Below, piece by piece: positions 44,705-54,926 of a DNA stretch of 64,000 nucleotides. The translations under genes and the position numbers were made by a program. The stretch lies in assembly GCF_045038405.1 (NCBI RefSeq), contig NZ_CP173660.1:2542001-2606000 (forward strand), read 5' to 3'. The first letter of the stretch is position 1. Each line of letters starts with the position of its first letter. Source of the stretch: Sellimonas caecigallum. GTDB lineage: Bacteria > Bacillota > Clostridia > Lachnospirales > Lachnospiraceae. The notes beneath the pieces are model-generated. The model did not search any database, was not told where the DNA came from, and worked only from the letters and a program-made list of their open reading frames with translations.

Positions 44705-45769
44705 CTACCAGATTACTCCTCCTCCGACAACAAGATCTCCGTCGTAAAGGACAACAGCCTGACCTTTCGTGATGGCTCTCTGCGGCTCATCAAAAACAAG
44801 GTGGATCTGTCCGGAATCTGTCGGCGTGACAGTTGCCCACTGTTCTTCCTGCTTGTATCGAATCTTTGCTTTTGCCCGGAACGGCCCCTTCGGTTGCTCA
44901 AAGGCGATCCAGTTCATCTCTCCGGCATCCAGCTCCCGGGAAAATAAATCTTCATTGCGTCCCAGAATTACTGTGTTGTCCTCGAGACATTTTTCGCAGA
45001 CATACATTGGTTCTTTTAGGGAGAGACCGAGACCTTTGCGCTGCCCGATCGTGTATCGTATGATTCCTTTGTGCTGTCCAAGGACATTTCCTTCTTTGTC
45101 GACGAAATCTCCGCATGGATATGTCTTTTTACTGTGCAGCTCGATCACTTTTGCGTAGTCTCCATCCGGAACAAAACAGATATCCTGGCTGTCTGGTTTT
45201 TTTGCTGTTCCCAGTCCATGCTCAGAAGCCAAGGCGCGAGTCTCAGATTTTTTCATGGAGCCCAGAGGGAAAATTGTATGGGCGAGCTGTTCCTGGGTCA
45301 TGGAATAGAGGACGTAGCTTTGATCCTTGGATGGATCCAGCGCCTTTTTTAAAAGATAACGTCCGTTTTTGTTTTCGATTCTGGCATAGTGACCTGTTAC
45401 AAGATAATCGAATCCAAGCTGTTTGACACGCTGATAGAGGCGGTCAAATTTGATGTAGCGATTGCAGTCGATACACGGGTTTGGTGTGGCTCCATTTTCA
45501 TATGCTTCCACAAACCGGCTGATGACTTCCTTTCGGAAATCCGCTGTAAAATTCAGTACGTAGAATGGCATGCCAAGCCGGTAAGCCACCCGCCTTGCAT
45601 CTTCCACATCGTCCAGAGAGCAGCATGTGTTTTTGCAGGAAATCCCGGCGTCTTCATTTTGGTAAAGACGCATCGTGATCCCGATACAGTCATATCCTTG
45701 TTCCTTTATCAAGGCGGCAGCCACACTGGAATCGACGCCGCCGCTCATAGCGATCATAGCTTTTTTCAT
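44705..45769 (-). CDS. mnmA: tRNA-specific 2-thiouridylase MnmA
   Basis: The 354-residue protein has the ATP motif IAMSGGVDSSVAA at the N terminus, the first catalytic Cys in NPCIDCNRYIKF, and the second in DSQDICFVPDGDY. IGQRKGLGLS and a C-terminal beta-barrel end it. It makes 2-thiouridine at the wobble base of Lys, Glu and Gln tRNAs. A cysteine desulfurase partner is not in the window. Confidence 0.96.
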   Translation of the reverse strand: MKKAMIAMSGGVDSSVAAALIKEQGYDCIGITMRLYQNEDAGISCKNTCCSLDDVEDARRVAYRLGMPFYVLNFTADFRKEVISRFVEAYENGATPNPCIDCNRYIKFDRLYQRVKQLGFDYLVTGHYARIENKNGRYLLKKALDPSKDQSYVLYSMTQEQLAHTIFPLGSMKKSETRALASEHGLGTAKKPDSQDICFVPDGDYAKVIELHSKKTYPCGDFVDKEGNVLGQHKGIIRYTIGQRKGLGLSLKEPMYVCEKCLEDNTVILGRNEDLFSRELDAGEMNWIAFEQPKGPFRAKAKIRYKQEEQWATVTPTDSGQIHLVFDEPQRAITKGQAVVLYDGDLVVGGGVIW

Positions 45770-45882
45770 GTTCTTCTCCTTTTCTTACGCATCGTGATAT
45801 CCGATGGCGCTGCGTTTATTATATGAAACACAAAGATACCGAATTATATCACGGGGAGAAAGATTTGGCAACAGGGAAAGTG

Positions 45883-45911
45883 TTGGAGAAACGAGGAAAA
45901 TCTGATATAAT
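45883..45911 (+). promoter_or_regulatory. Promoter of the CDP-alcohol phosphatidyltransferase gene
   Basis: TTGGAG at 45883-45888, a 17-bp spacer, and consensus TATAAT at 45906-45911, 37 bp before the start codon. Confidence 0.75.
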
Positions 45912-45947
45912 ACCTTTTAAAAGAGACAAAAGAAAGAGGTAACATTT

Positions 45948-46514
45948 ATGAAAGAGTTTGATAAGAAAGAGTTTTTGTCGGTTCCCAATCTGATGGGGTA
46001 TTTCAGGATCGTGCTGATCCCTGTATTTTGCGTCATCTATCTTCGGGCGGAGACGACGGAGGAATACTATCTGGCAGCGGGCGTACTCCTTATATCTGCT
46101 ATAACAGATTTTCTTGATGGGAAGGTGGCAAGACATTTTCATATGATCACAGAATTTGGAAAATTTCTCGATCCTGTGGCAGACAAGCTGACCCATGCTG
46201 CCATTGCTCTGTGTCTTATGACTCGGTATGATTATATGAAATATCTTGTTCTATTGATGATTGTCAAAGAAGGGTTCATGATCGTTATGGGAATTGTAAA
46301 TTTGAGACACAACAGGAAGCTCGACGGAGCAAAGTGGTATGGGAAAGTATGTACAGCAACGCTGTTTCTCCTTCTTTTTGGCCTGGTATTTTTCCCGGAC
46401 ATACAGGAGAAGACAGCGGAACTTTTGATTCTGGCAGAGATGTTTATCATGTTTGTGACGCTTGTACTGTACATACCACAGTTCAATAAGATGAGAAGAA
46501 GCTGGGACTCATAA
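45948..46514 (+). CDS. pgsA: CDP-alcohol phosphatidyltransferase, probably PgsA
   Basis: The 188-residue membrane protein has SVPNLMGYFRIVLIPVF at the start and the family signature DFLDGKVARHFHMITEFGKFLDPVADK, i.e. DxxDGxxAR-x8-GxxxDxxxD. It most probably makes phosphatidylglycerophosphate, though a cardiolipin or other head-group role is possible. It has its own promoter and its stop overlaps the convergent DUF1576 gene by 6 nt. Confidence 0.88.
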   Translation: MKEFDKKEFLSVPNLMGYFRIVLIPVFCVIYLRAETTEEYYLAAGVLLISAITDFLDGKVARHFHMITEFGKFLDPVADKLTHAAIALCLMTRYDYMKYLVLLMIVKEGFMIVMGIVNLRHNRKLDGAKWYGKVCTATLFLLLFGLVFFPDIQEKTAELLILAEMFIMFVTLVLYIPQFNKMRRSWDS

Positions 46515-47783
46515 AGACAGATCACCTTTGGCCCTGGCCCTCCGATCCCGGATGGACTTGATGACGGGCACCATGAAGACTGCCACAAGTCCGCCTGCAA
46601 ATCCATTGTTATAAAGATTCATTCCACTGTACACGATCCCAACATTCAGAGCGACAGAGGACTGCAAAAATCCGGCCAGAATGCCGGCCAAAATTCCAAA
46701 TTCTCCGGCGATTGGAGCAAGGGTAGTGGAAAATAAAAGCGCAAGCATCGGACCTGGTTCGTTTAAGGACCAGGTTTTTGTATTGCCCGCAATCACAACA
46801 CCTATAATAATAGGCACGATATTGCGCAGGTGTTTTCCAGTAGCGCTGAAACCTACGATAGTAAAGATGCCGCCGATCGTAGGACCGTTCAGGTCGCCTC
46901 CGACAGCCAGGACGCAGAGGACGGCAAAGATCCCGTTGATGCCCATGTTGAGAAGAACAGGGCCTTCTCCCTCGTCTTTCAGATAATCAGTGCCGCCGAT
47001 CCCCGTGCATTTCAGGATTCGTAAATAGGACTTGCCCACATCTTTTCCTCCGTAGTAAAAACCGGCAAAAATCATTCCTAAAAAGAGAACACCGAGGATG
47101 ATCGTAAAAAATGTATTGCTCCCCGTATACCAGATGAGTCTGGAGTCTATCTCAAGACCGAAGGATTTAAAAAGAGAGATCACTACGGTTGCGATGATAC
47201 CGGAAGAAAATCCGACATTGTAAAGAGAGTAACCCTTATGCGAATAGTGCACATGGGTGGAAAGAGGCGGAAGGACAAAACCGATGGCGATACCGACAAA
47301 GACACTCAGTAAAAGCCGGGGCAAAAGCGGAAGCCCGCCGATCTGCATCAGCTGGGTAATAATCGGAGAGAGACTCGTACCGTACAATCCCACATAAAGA
47401 TAGTTTTTGATGGAAACGCGGTGGTAACGGGCGTAAAGAAATACACCAAACAGAATGGTCCATATATTTACCACATTTTTTCCAAAAAGGGAAAACCCAA
47501 AGATCAGGCAGCAGGCCGTGATAGTATGGCCATCCACTTCCATTTTCATCCGGTACAGAACAAAAAGCAGAAGCAAAGTGATAGATCCGGCATTCAGAAA
47601 GGCCGCACCGATCCCACCGATCACAAAGTAATCTGTGATCAAAAAATCAGGCTCTTTTACGATGCGGACAAATCCGGAACAGATATCTGAAAACGGCTGT
47701 ACCAACAGACCAACGATGATGAAATAGACTGGAATGACGGAAAGCAGAAGATATTTTCTGCGAAATAAAAGTTTCTTGGACAT
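46509..47783 (-). CDS. DUF1576 family membrane protein
   Basis: The 424-residue protein has about ten to twelve membrane segments spread through its length. The stretches FSATGKHLRNIVPIIIGV and EPGPMLALLFSTTLAPIAGEFG are typical of the DUF1576 family found in Firmicutes, whose transport substrate is not known. The gene has a good ribosome site (AAGGAG) and stands alone. Confidence 0.82.
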   Translation of the reverse strand: MSKKLLFRRKYLLLSVIPVYFIIVGLLVQPFSDICSGFVRIVKEPDFLITDYFVIGGIGAAFLNAGSITLLLLFVLYRMKMEVDGHTITACCLIFGFSLFGKNVVNIWTILFGVFLYARYHRVSIKNYLYVGLYGTSLSPIITQLMQIGGLPLLPRLLLSVFVGIAIGFVLPPLSTHVHYSHKGYSLYNVGFSSGIIATVVISLFKSFGLEIDSRLIWYTGSNTFFTIILGVLFLGMIFAGFYYGGKDVGKSYLRILKCTGIGGTDYLKDEGEGPVLLNMGINGIFAVLCVLAVGGDLNGPTIGGIFTIVGFSATGKHLRNIVPIIIGVVIAGNTKTWSLNEPGPMLALLFSTTLAPIAGEFGILAGILAGFLQSSVALNVGIVYSGMNLYNNGFAGGLVAVFMVPVIKSIRDRRARAKGDLSL

Positions 47784-47948
47784 GGAAAACTCCTTTTCTT
47801 TAATATCGAGAATCTATTTTATACCTATTTATTATTATATCGGAAGTTTCCAGGTTTTCCAAGAAATATAGATGTCTTTTATTGTGTGAAATAATAAAAT
47901 AAAGTTTGTGCTAAGATGAAATATCAAAATATAATATGCATATAAATA

Positions 47949-47977
47949 TTGATATTTCAAAAAGAACGATGTATTAT
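47949..47977 (+). promoter_or_regulatory. Promoter of the lipoprotein gene
   Basis: TTGATA at 47949-47954 and TATTAT at 47972-47977, 17 bp apart, in a very AT-rich 270-bp gap that holds no other gene. The DUF1576 promoter on the other strand shares this gap. Confidence 0.55.
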
Positions 47978-48055
47978 AAAAATAACAGAAAATATAAGTT
48001 GTGAAAAAGATATGAACAGATAAATTGAGCATACATGTGCGAGGAGGGAAAGAGT

Positions 48056-50263
48056 ATGAAAAAAGTATTAGTGATGATCAGCGGATTTTTCTTGTTGCTT
48101 TTGAGCGCAGCAGGATGTGGGGAAGAACCGAAAGAAAAAGAAGGAAACAAGATTTATTATGAAGAAACAAACATTCCGCTTCCGGAGGGAACGGAGATGC
48201 TCTATGACATATATGAAGATGGAGGCGTTTCTGTTCTTGGAGATGCGGGAAACGGAATAGGTACTTTTTCTTACAGTGAGAAAGACAAAAGTTGGGAGCA
48301 GACAAACAAGCCATGGGAAGAGCTGTCAGACAGTGTGGTCATCGATGCAAAAGCATTCAATGAAGATGTGATTTACGTTTCCGTACTCAAGGATGCGATG
48401 CTGACCCAGGATAAAGAGGCGTGGAGTCAGCTTGCTGTCAAATATTACGTGCTCCAAAAGGACGGGGGAATGAAGGAAATTCCGATGGAACTGCCGGCGG
48501 AAGATGACCAACAGCAAAAAAATATATTTCAGTGTATGATCTGTGACGAAGATATGCTGATAGGGAAAGACAATTCGGACAGCATCTACTGTTTTTCATT
48601 GGATGGACAGCAAAAATATAAAATTGAAGAGACAGAATCTATCAACGGAATGGTAAAAGTCGACGGGCTTCTCTATGTAGCTTTCAGTTCCCAAGAGATT
48701 CTCTGTCTGGATGCAAAGTCCGGTAAGCCGGCAGATGGCGAAGAAAAGATCAAACAGTTTCTGGAAGTGTCCGACGGAGAATATGTCATTCGAGGAACAA
48801 AGGAGTCCATATACAAGATCAACAGCAAGAAAATGTATCGGTACGATCTGGAAAAAAAGACGTCAGAACAGCTGCTGGATTTTTCCCATTATGGTCTGAA
48901 AAATGGATACAATTTTAAGATACTGCCGAATGAAAATGGAGATATTTATGTTTTGTATCTTCTGCAGGATGGAACATACGCACTTGGAAAATATATTTAT
49001 AAAGAAGAAGGAATCGAGGTCAAAGCAGAGGCGTTTACAATATACAGCCTGACAGAAAATTACGGTTTGCAGCGGCAGGTGGATCTTTTCAGTGCCAAAT
49101 ATCCGGAGATACGGATTGAAATAAAATATGGCTTGTCCGGGGAAGACGGGACAACAAAGGCAGATGCATTAAAACTTCTCAATACAGAACTGCTGGCTGG
49201 AAAAGGATACGATCTTCTTTTGCTGGACGATCTTCCTGTGGAATCTTACATTCGAGAGGGAATGCTGAAAGATCTGAATGAGATAACAGATATGGATACG
49301 CTTAGCGATGACCTTTTTAAAAATATGTTGGAGCCCTATGCCGATGAAAAGGGTCAATATGCTGTCCCATGCGGTTTCCTTTTATATGGAATCGTAGGAA
49401 AAGAAGAATATGTAAATTCTTTTGCAGATACCGATGATTTTCTGACTTTGGCTGAAAATACCGGTCTTCCATTTGCAGTCCATGATTATAACTTGTCCGA
49501 AACTGCAAATATCATATATCTCCAGCATGCTTCCGAATGCTTCAGAGATGATGGAACAGCAGATCAAGAGAAACTGAAAGAACTCTACTCCTATTTTGAC
49601 AGAGTCTATCGTATTTCCGGTAATTCTTTCGGCGAAGAGTTGCAGGAAGATGGAATAGGAAATGGATGGGAAATCAATTCTATGGATCGGGCAATCGAAT
49701 GGATCTATTATGACAAGCTGCCGTTTGTTATGGCTCCGTATATGTCGTCAGATGGGTTGAAAGCGGCAAAGTTTTTGGAGGATGAGCAGGGCTATTCCTG
49801 CGGATACCTGGAAGAAGAAGGAGAGCTTCTCTATAACGACCGGATGATCTTTGGAGTTCCTGAGAATACTGAGCAGGAGGAGACGGCAGGGAAATTTATC
49901 GAGTTTGTCCTGAAGGAAGGATTAAGGAAGGCAAGCAGTAATCTGATGATACTCCCGGTAAACCCTACTGTTCTGGAAGCTCAGCTGAAACAAAGTTTAG
50001 ACGGAAAAGATATTTATACGATAAGCAGTTTTGGATATGAATCAGATCCGGAAATGACCGATGTCAAAGGAAAGACATGGAAGGAAGAAGAGTGTAAAAA
50101 ACTTCAGGAAAAAATAAGTACGGCAAAGAAAGTAAAGTATGCTGAGGCTGAGGTACGAGAAATGGTCATAGATGGAGCCAACGATTACTGCCTTGGAAAG
50201 AAAACACTTGATGTGAGTGCAGAAGATACGGCGAGGACACTAACGCTGCGAAATCAGGAATAA
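48056..50263 (+). CDS. Extracellular solute-binding lipoprotein, large orphan form
   Basis: The 735-residue protein opens with a lipoprotein signal (MKKVLVMISGFF...LLSAAGC), so Cys21 should be lipidated and the protein anchored outside the membrane. Residues about 25-330 are beta-rich, perhaps a propeller, and not a normal binding-protein fold. From about residue 331 (LTENYGLQRQVDLFSAKYPEI) it looks like a family-1 solute-binding protein. No permease or ATPase genes are nearby, so it may serve a distant transporter or act as a sensor. The ATG at 48056 is placed by GAGGAGGG. Confidence 0.75.
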   Translation: MKKVLVMISGFFLLLLSAAGCGEEPKEKEGNKIYYEETNIPLPEGTEMLYDIYEDGGVSVLGDAGNGIGTFSYSEKDKSWEQTNKPWEELSDSVVIDAKAFNEDVIYVSVLKDAMLTQDKEAWSQLAVKYYVLQKDGGMKEIPMELPAEDDQQQKNIFQCMICDEDMLIGKDNSDSIYCFSLDGQQKYKIEETESINGMVKVDGLLYVAFSSQEILCLDAKSGKPADGEEKIKQFLEVSDGEYVIRGTKESIYKINSKKMYRYDLEKKTSEQLLDFSHYGLKNGYNFKILPNENGDIYVLYLLQDGTYALGKYIYKEEGIEVKAEAFTIYSLTENYGLQRQVDLFSAKYPEIRIEIKYGLSGEDGTTKADALKLLNTELLAGKGYDLLLLDDLPVESYIREGMLKDLNEITDMDTLSDDLFKNMLEPYADEKGQYAVPCGFLLYGIVGKEEYVNSFADTDDFLTLAENTGLPFAVHDYNLSETANIIYLQHASECFRDDGTADQEKLKELYSYFDRVYRISGNSFGEELQEDGIGNGWEINSMDRAIEWIYYDKLPFVMAPYMSSDGLKAAKFLEDEQGYSCGYLEEEGELLYNDRMIFGVPENTEQEETAGKFIEFVLKEGLRKASSNLMILPVNPTVLEAQLKQSLDGKDIYTISSFGYESDPEMTDVKGKTWKEEECKKLQEKISTAKKVKYAEAEVREMVIDGANDYCLGKKTLDVSAEDTARTLTLRNQE

Positions 50264-50274
50264 AGATAATAAAA

Positions 50275-50314
50275 ATAAAAACTGCCGGGGATGTGATTCT
50301 CCGGCAGTTCTTTA
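50275..50314. terminator. Bidirectional terminator
   Basis: ACTGCCGG at 50281-50288 pairs with CCGGCAGT at 50301-50308. T-rich runs occur on both sides: TTCTTTATG on the plus strand and a long T/A run on the minus strand. It separates the convergent lipoprotein and PBP genes. Confidence 0.85.
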
Positions 50315-50336
50315 TGCAAAAGAAATGTTTCTTAGA

Positions 50337-52400
50337 CTACTGCAAATATTGATCCAACACTGCTGCGTCCTTTTCCACGACGTAGTTACTTCCGCCTTTA
50401 CCATCTACGCCATCCACCATACTCACAAGAAGGATTGGCTTGGAAATGTTGGCATCGGTCGTAAAGACGCTGAACCATCCGATTTCATGCCCTTGTGTTC
50501 CCTGTTCTGATTTTAGTTCTGCTGTCCCGGTTTTTCCGGCAAGAGTCGTGTCATCCCGGTGGGCTGCGTACCCTGAACCTTCCGGTTTGTTGACAACAGA
50601 AATCAGGTCATTTACAAGGAGAGACGTATTTTCCGGGGAAATCGCTTCGGAAATCCATACTTCGGACTGGGGATCGTCTTTGTAGAGGAGATAAGGCTTC
50701 AGCATATTCCCATTGTTGGAGAAAGCAGTGTACATAGATGCGAGATGCAGAGGATTTGAAAGGATTTCGCCTTGTCCATAACCACTGTCTGCAAGCTGGA
50801 TTTCATCTGTGATCTCCCCGTCGTTATCGTACTGGGAAGCAGTCATCCGGATTTCAAAAGGCAGCTCTTTGTTGAATCCAAACTTTTCAAGGCCGGCCGT
50901 AAACTTCTCTGCACCAAGGTTTAAAGCAGCCTGTGCAAAGTAGATATTGTCTGAATAGACAAGAGCGTTTTCCAGGTTGACTGGAGAGTACCCCTGAAGG
51001 GTTGTGACAAAGTAGCTTCCCCAGCTTTCGTCTTTCTGCCAGCTTGTCCCCTGACTTCCGCCGCTTTCATTCGTATTGATGGTACCCTCAGCAAGACCAA
51101 TTGCCGCGGTAAACGGCTTCAGAGTAGATCCGGGAGCAAACGTCTGGCGGAAGCGGTTATACATCGGCTTTTTCTCGTCGTTATTGAGCGCGTCCCACTC
51201 GCTGTTGCTAATACCAAGGATGAATGCATTGTTGTCGTAGGATGGTGTGCTCACGAGGGCCAAAACTTCTCCAGTGTAAGGATTCATTGCAACGGAAGCA
51301 CCCTCATCCTCCCGGAACTGGTCATAGAGAGACTGCTGAAGAGACGCGTCGATGGTAAGTTTGATGGTCTCTCCGTCTTTCTTTTCTCTGTAAGCCAGGA
51401 TCGATTTCTGCTCTCCGTTTTCGTCTTCGATGGCGATGGTGTAGCCATTTTCTCCGCGAAGTTCTTTCTCATACAGAGATTCCAACCCGCTTTTTCCGAT
51501 GACGCTGTCAGATGTATAACCTTCGCCTTTGTGTTTTTCCAGATCTTCGGCTGTCACGCTTCCAGTGTAGCCAATCAGATGCGAAGCACTTGCACCAAGC
51601 GGATAGCTGCGCACTTCTGTGGCAGTCAGTTTCACACCAGGTATCTCCAGGAGCTGATCCACAAGCGTCTCATCGGACATGGAAATCGTGGAAAGCGGAA
51701 CAAAAGAGTCATCCGCAACCCAGTTCTGAGACAGAGATGACTGGATCGAATCTTCTGTAAGGCCAAGAAGGCCCGCAAGTTTTGTGATATCGGCGGATGC
51801 ATCTTCGTTCATTTTTCCGGGAACGAGACCACAGGACCAGGCTTGTCCGGTTCCTGCAAGGACGGTATTGTTTCGGTCTACAATCTGCCCACGGGCAGCT
51901 TCGTCAGAATAAATGCGGACTTTATCTTCTGCAGACAGATCCGGGAAGATGACGCTGTCAGTCCATTCAAGTACATATCCCTTGTCTTTGTCCCTTTGAA
52001 AAGTGGCTGTGTTATCAAAGGAAATCTCCCCGCCAAGGCTCTGCATGACAGTTGTGTAGGAGACGATTCTTTTTGCACCATCTTCTTTCGTCTCTTTGAT
52101 CTTGATTTGTATGTCTGATGCGCCGATCCCTTCGTAAATATTTTCATTGCGTGATAAAAACTCTTTTTTCTTCTCGGAATCCGGATCGATCATTTCATAC
52201 ATCTTTTCATAATCCTGCTTTTCGATATAGGACATGTAGGTTTTGAGAAGTTTCTCCGGTTCGGGTCCTTTATTTTTCCATTTGAAGAAGAAAACGGCTG
52301 CTGCAAGCAGAGCAATCACAAGGATGATCGGAATGAGGATCCAAAACATCCGTTTTTTTTGATTTCGTCGTCTCCTTCCCCTTCGTCTTCGTCTTGGCAT
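50337..52400 (-). CDS. Class B penicillin-binding protein with MecA-type N-terminal domain
   Basis: The 687-residue protein has a strongly basic N terminus (PRRRRRGRRRRNQKK), one membrane helix (FWILIPIILVIALLAAAVFFF), an NTF2-like MecA_N domain (about 45-155), the dimerisation domain (GQIVDRNNTVLAGTG), and a transpeptidase domain with APGSTLKPFTAA (Ser about 422), YSDN and AGKTGTAELKSE (about 620). It resembles PBP3/PBP2a-like enzymes of Gram-positives, which can lower beta-lactam sensitivity; resistance is not shown. The ATG at 52400 follows GGAGGGG. Confidence 0.92.
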   Translation of the reverse strand: MPRRRRRGRRRRNQKKRMFWILIPIILVIALLAAAVFFFKWKNKGPEPEKLLKTYMSYIEKQDYEKMYEMIDPDSEKKKEFLSRNENIYEGIGASDIQIKIKETKEDGAKRIVSYTTVMQSLGGEISFDNTATFQRDKDKGYVLEWTDSVIFPDLSAEDKVRIYSDEAARGQIVDRNNTVLAGTGQAWSCGLVPGKMNEDASADITKLAGLLGLTEDSIQSSLSQNWVADDSFVPLSTISMSDETLVDQLLEIPGVKLTATEVRSYPLGASASHLIGYTGSVTAEDLEKHKGEGYTSDSVIGKSGLESLYEKELRGENGYTIAIEDENGEQKSILAYREKKDGETIKLTIDASLQQSLYDQFREDEGASVAMNPYTGEVLALVSTPSYDNNAFILGISNSEWDALNNDEKKPMYNRFRQTFAPGSTLKPFTAAIGLAEGTINTNESGGSQGTSWQKDESWGSYFVTTLQGYSPVNLENALVYSDNIYFAQAALNLGAEKFTAGLEKFGFNKELPFEIRMTASQYDNDGEITDEIQLADSGYGQGEILSNPLHLASMYTAFSNNGNMLKPYLLYKDDPQSEVWISEAISPENTSLLVNDLISVVNKPEGSGYAAHRDDTTLAGKTGTAELKSEQGTQGHEIGWFSVFTTDANISKPILLVSMVDGVDGKGGSNYVVEKDAAVLDQYLQ

Positions 52401-52602
52401 AATTTCCTTTCCCCTCCTTATATTATGTGGTAGTACCATTATATTTCAAAGACAGGATGATTGCATCTCATTTTTACAATTTAAGAAAAAAATAAAGAAA
52501 GAAAGGACATCGTTTTTTCAAAATTTCATCACAGCTTTAACAAACACATGCTTTATAGTAGGTATTGTAAAAGAGAAGCAGTGAAAAAAGGAAGTGACGG
52601 TT

Positions 52603-53781
52603 ATGAAAACAAGATGGAATAAAATGTTGAAAACAACAGTGGCTGTAACCGGGTGTGCCGTTTTATTCGGCGTGATCGGCGGCGTCGCATTTCAGGGAGT
52701 AAATTATATCGGAGGAAAAATAGGAGAAGGAAATCAGATTGCTCAGGCAGATACGAGCGGACTTACCCAGGTGTCCGATTCAGGGTCAACCGAAACCGAC
52801 CTGACAAAACTTGTGGAGGAATCCATGCCGTTCGTTGTCTCCATACAGAGTATGAGCGTACAGGAGGTAAAGGATTTCTTTGGAGGGACGCAGCAGCAGA
52901 CTCAGGAGGGAGCAGGGTCCGGTTTCATTATTGGCGAAAAAGACAATGAACTTTTGATCGTAACAAATTATCATGTGATTGAGGGCGCTGATACTTTGAC
53001 GGTAACTTTTGTAGATGAAACAAGCGTTGAAGTCAATGTGAAAGGTACAGATTCAGAGAGGGATCTGGCTGTTGTAGCCGCTTCACTTGACGATATTGGA
53101 AGTGACACAAAGTCTCAGATCAAAACGGCTACACTTGGAAGTTCCGATGATCTGCAGGTAGGGGAAGAAGTCATTGCTATCGGAAATGCACTTGGATACG
53201 GGCAGTCCGTGACAAACGGTATTGTAAGTGCGAAAGACCGGGAAATCGACGGATATAATGGAAAGCTTATTCAGACGAATGCGGCTATCAATCCGGGAAA
53301 CAGCGGCGGTGCTCTCTTAAACAGCAAAGGAGAAGTTGTCGGAATTAACTGCGCAAAGATCAATGATCAATCTGTTGAGGGTATGGGATATGCAATTCAG
53401 ATATCGGATGTGTCCGGAATCATTGAAGACCTGATGAATCAGGCGACAAAGGAAAAGGTGGCAGATGAAGAACGAGGAAGTCTCGGGGTACAGGTATTGG
53501 ATATTGATGCTGCCACAGCAGAACAGTATCAGATGCCGGAGGGTGTGTATATCAGAGGATTTACCGAGGGAGGCAATGCAGAAGAAGCTGGACTTCGGCA
53601 GGGATATATCATTACGGGAATCAATGGTACAAAGGTATCGACTGCAGAAAAGCTGCAGAATCAGCTAAGCTACTGCAAGGCGGGGGAAACCGTTACATTG
53701 ACGGTACAATATCCGGACAACAGCGGAAGTTATGCAGAAAAAGAAGTGGAAGTTACCCTTACCAATACTTCAGGACGATAG
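52603..53781 (+). CDS. HtrA/DegP-like S1C serine protease with PDZ domain
   Basis: The 392-residue protein has an N-terminal membrane anchor (AVTGCAVLFGVIGGVAFQGV) and a trypsin-like domain with the triad in VTNYHVIEGA (His about 124), SERDLAVVA (Asp about 154), and NPGNSGGALLN (Ser about 234). A single C-terminal PDZ domain follows (LGVQVLDID...AGLRQGYIITGINGTKV). It probably degrades misfolded envelope proteins. An upstream GTG is too close to the ribosome site, so I use the ATG at 52603. Confidence 0.93.
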   Translation: MKTRWNKMLKTTVAVTGCAVLFGVIGGVAFQGVNYIGGKIGEGNQIAQADTSGLTQVSDSGSTETDLTKLVEESMPFVVSIQSMSVQEVKDFFGGTQQQTQEGAGSGFIIGEKDNELLIVTNYHVIEGADTLTVTFVDETSVEVNVKGTDSERDLAVVAASLDDIGSDTKSQIKTATLGSSDDLQVGEEVIAIGNALGYGQSVTNGIVSAKDREIDGYNGKLIQTNAAINPGNSGGALLNSKGEVVGINCAKINDQSVEGMGYAIQISDVSGIIEDLMNQATKEKVADEERGSLGVQVLDIDAATAEQYQMPEGVYIRGFTEGGNAEEAGLRQGYIITGINGTKVSTAEKLQNQLSYCKAGETVTLTVQYPDNSGSYAEKEVEVTLTNTSGR

Positions 53782-53869
53782 AGAGCACGGAGACAGTACC
53801 AGGTTTTGTCTTGATTTTTCTTACTGATGCCCATATAATAGGCTTGTATGTCAGGACAGGAGTGATGGG

Positions 53870-54859
53870 ATGAGAAAGAATCAAAAGATACATCGAAACC
53901 GATGGTACGAAATCAGCCTGGCGGATGGCAGCACAAAGATTGTAAAGGGGCAGCAGTCCATCCCGGCCGCCAGAAAAAAATATAAAAATCAGATCCGGGC
54001 TATCCGAAGGATATCCTTGGAAAGATGGAATCAATACCAGGAAAGCATGTATGGAAAGTACCTTGCTTTCCTGGATTTGGAATACAACACAGGAGAGGAG
54101 CCGGGAATTCCCACAGAGATCATCTCTGTGGGGATCGTCGTGGCAGACAGAAAAAATCTGAAAAAGAAAGAGACATACTACTCTCTTGTCCATCCGAGGA
54201 TCAACACAACACTAAATCCATATTGCATGGAACTTACAGGCCTTAAGCAGAAGGAAATCGACCATGCACGTTCGTTTGCGGAGGTGTTTGCGGAGGTAGA
54301 AGAATTTTACCGAAAATGGGGAATCCGGCAGACCTATGTTTACGGAAATGCAGACAGTCCGGTTCTGCGCAACAATGCAGAGCTGAACGAAATCCCTGAT
54401 AAAGTCACATATCTTACAGACGGCATAAAAGATATTGCAGAAGAGCTGTTTCTGTCCCTGTTTGACAGAGAGGGGAGTATTTCTTTGGAAAAACTGGGAA
54501 GAGTGCTCGATATCAGACTTGATGGGGAATGGCATAATGCGCTGTATGACGCAGAGCTTTTGTGGAGATGCCACAGCGCCGTAATTCACAAAGAAATTCC
54601 GGAAAATTTGCTGACACAGGCAAAAAATGAACTTGCTCTAAAAGAAATCTATATGCAAAATCGAAGATTTGACGAAGTGAAATCTGGTTTCCCGGAAGAA
54701 AAGAAAGCGGTTACGGAAGAAATCATACAGGAACTCAGAAAAGCGGCAGCTCCGAAAAGTATGAAAGAGACGGCAAAACTGCTGGCGCTCTGTGACGATA
54801 TCCTCGTGCTTACCGGAGAAAGACCTCGTTATCAAAAAGAGTACACGGAATTAATTTAA
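53870..54859 (+). CDS. DnaQ-like 3'-5' exonuclease
   Basis: The 329-residue protein has an RNase-T/ERI-1-like exonuclease core: LAFLDLEYNTGE (catalytic Asp and Glu), VHPRINTTLNPYCMELTGLKQKEID, YGNADSPVLRNN, and WHNALYDAELLWRC (HxxxxD), giving a complete DEDDh set. The extra N-terminal 55 residues are basic and the C-terminal 90 residues are helical. It may act on RNA or single-stranded DNA. A terminator follows. Confidence 0.85.
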   Translation: MRKNQKIHRNRWYEISLADGSTKIVKGQQSIPAARKKYKNQIRAIRRISLERWNQYQESMYGKYLAFLDLEYNTGEEPGIPTEIISVGIVVADRKNLKKKETYYSLVHPRINTTLNPYCMELTGLKQKEIDHARSFAEVFAEVEEFYRKWGIRQTYVYGNADSPVLRNNAELNEIPDKVTYLTDGIKDIAEELFLSLFDREGSISLEKLGRVLDIRLDGEWHNALYDAELLWRCHSAVIHKEIPENLLTQAKNELALKEIYMQNRRFDEVKSGFPEEKKAVTEEIIQELRKAAAPKSMKETAKLLALCDDILVLTGERPRYQKEYTELI

Positions 54860-54872
54860 TATACAAAGAACA

Positions 54873-54908
54873 AAAAGACAGCCTTGCAGTCCGAGGTTGT
54901 CTTTTTTC
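54873..54908 (+). terminator. Terminator behind the exonuclease gene
   Basis: AAGACAGCCT at 54875-54884 pairs with AGGTTGTCTT (one G-T pair), then TTTTC. Confidence 0.8.
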
Positions 54909-54926
54909 TTGAAAAAATCTTGAATA

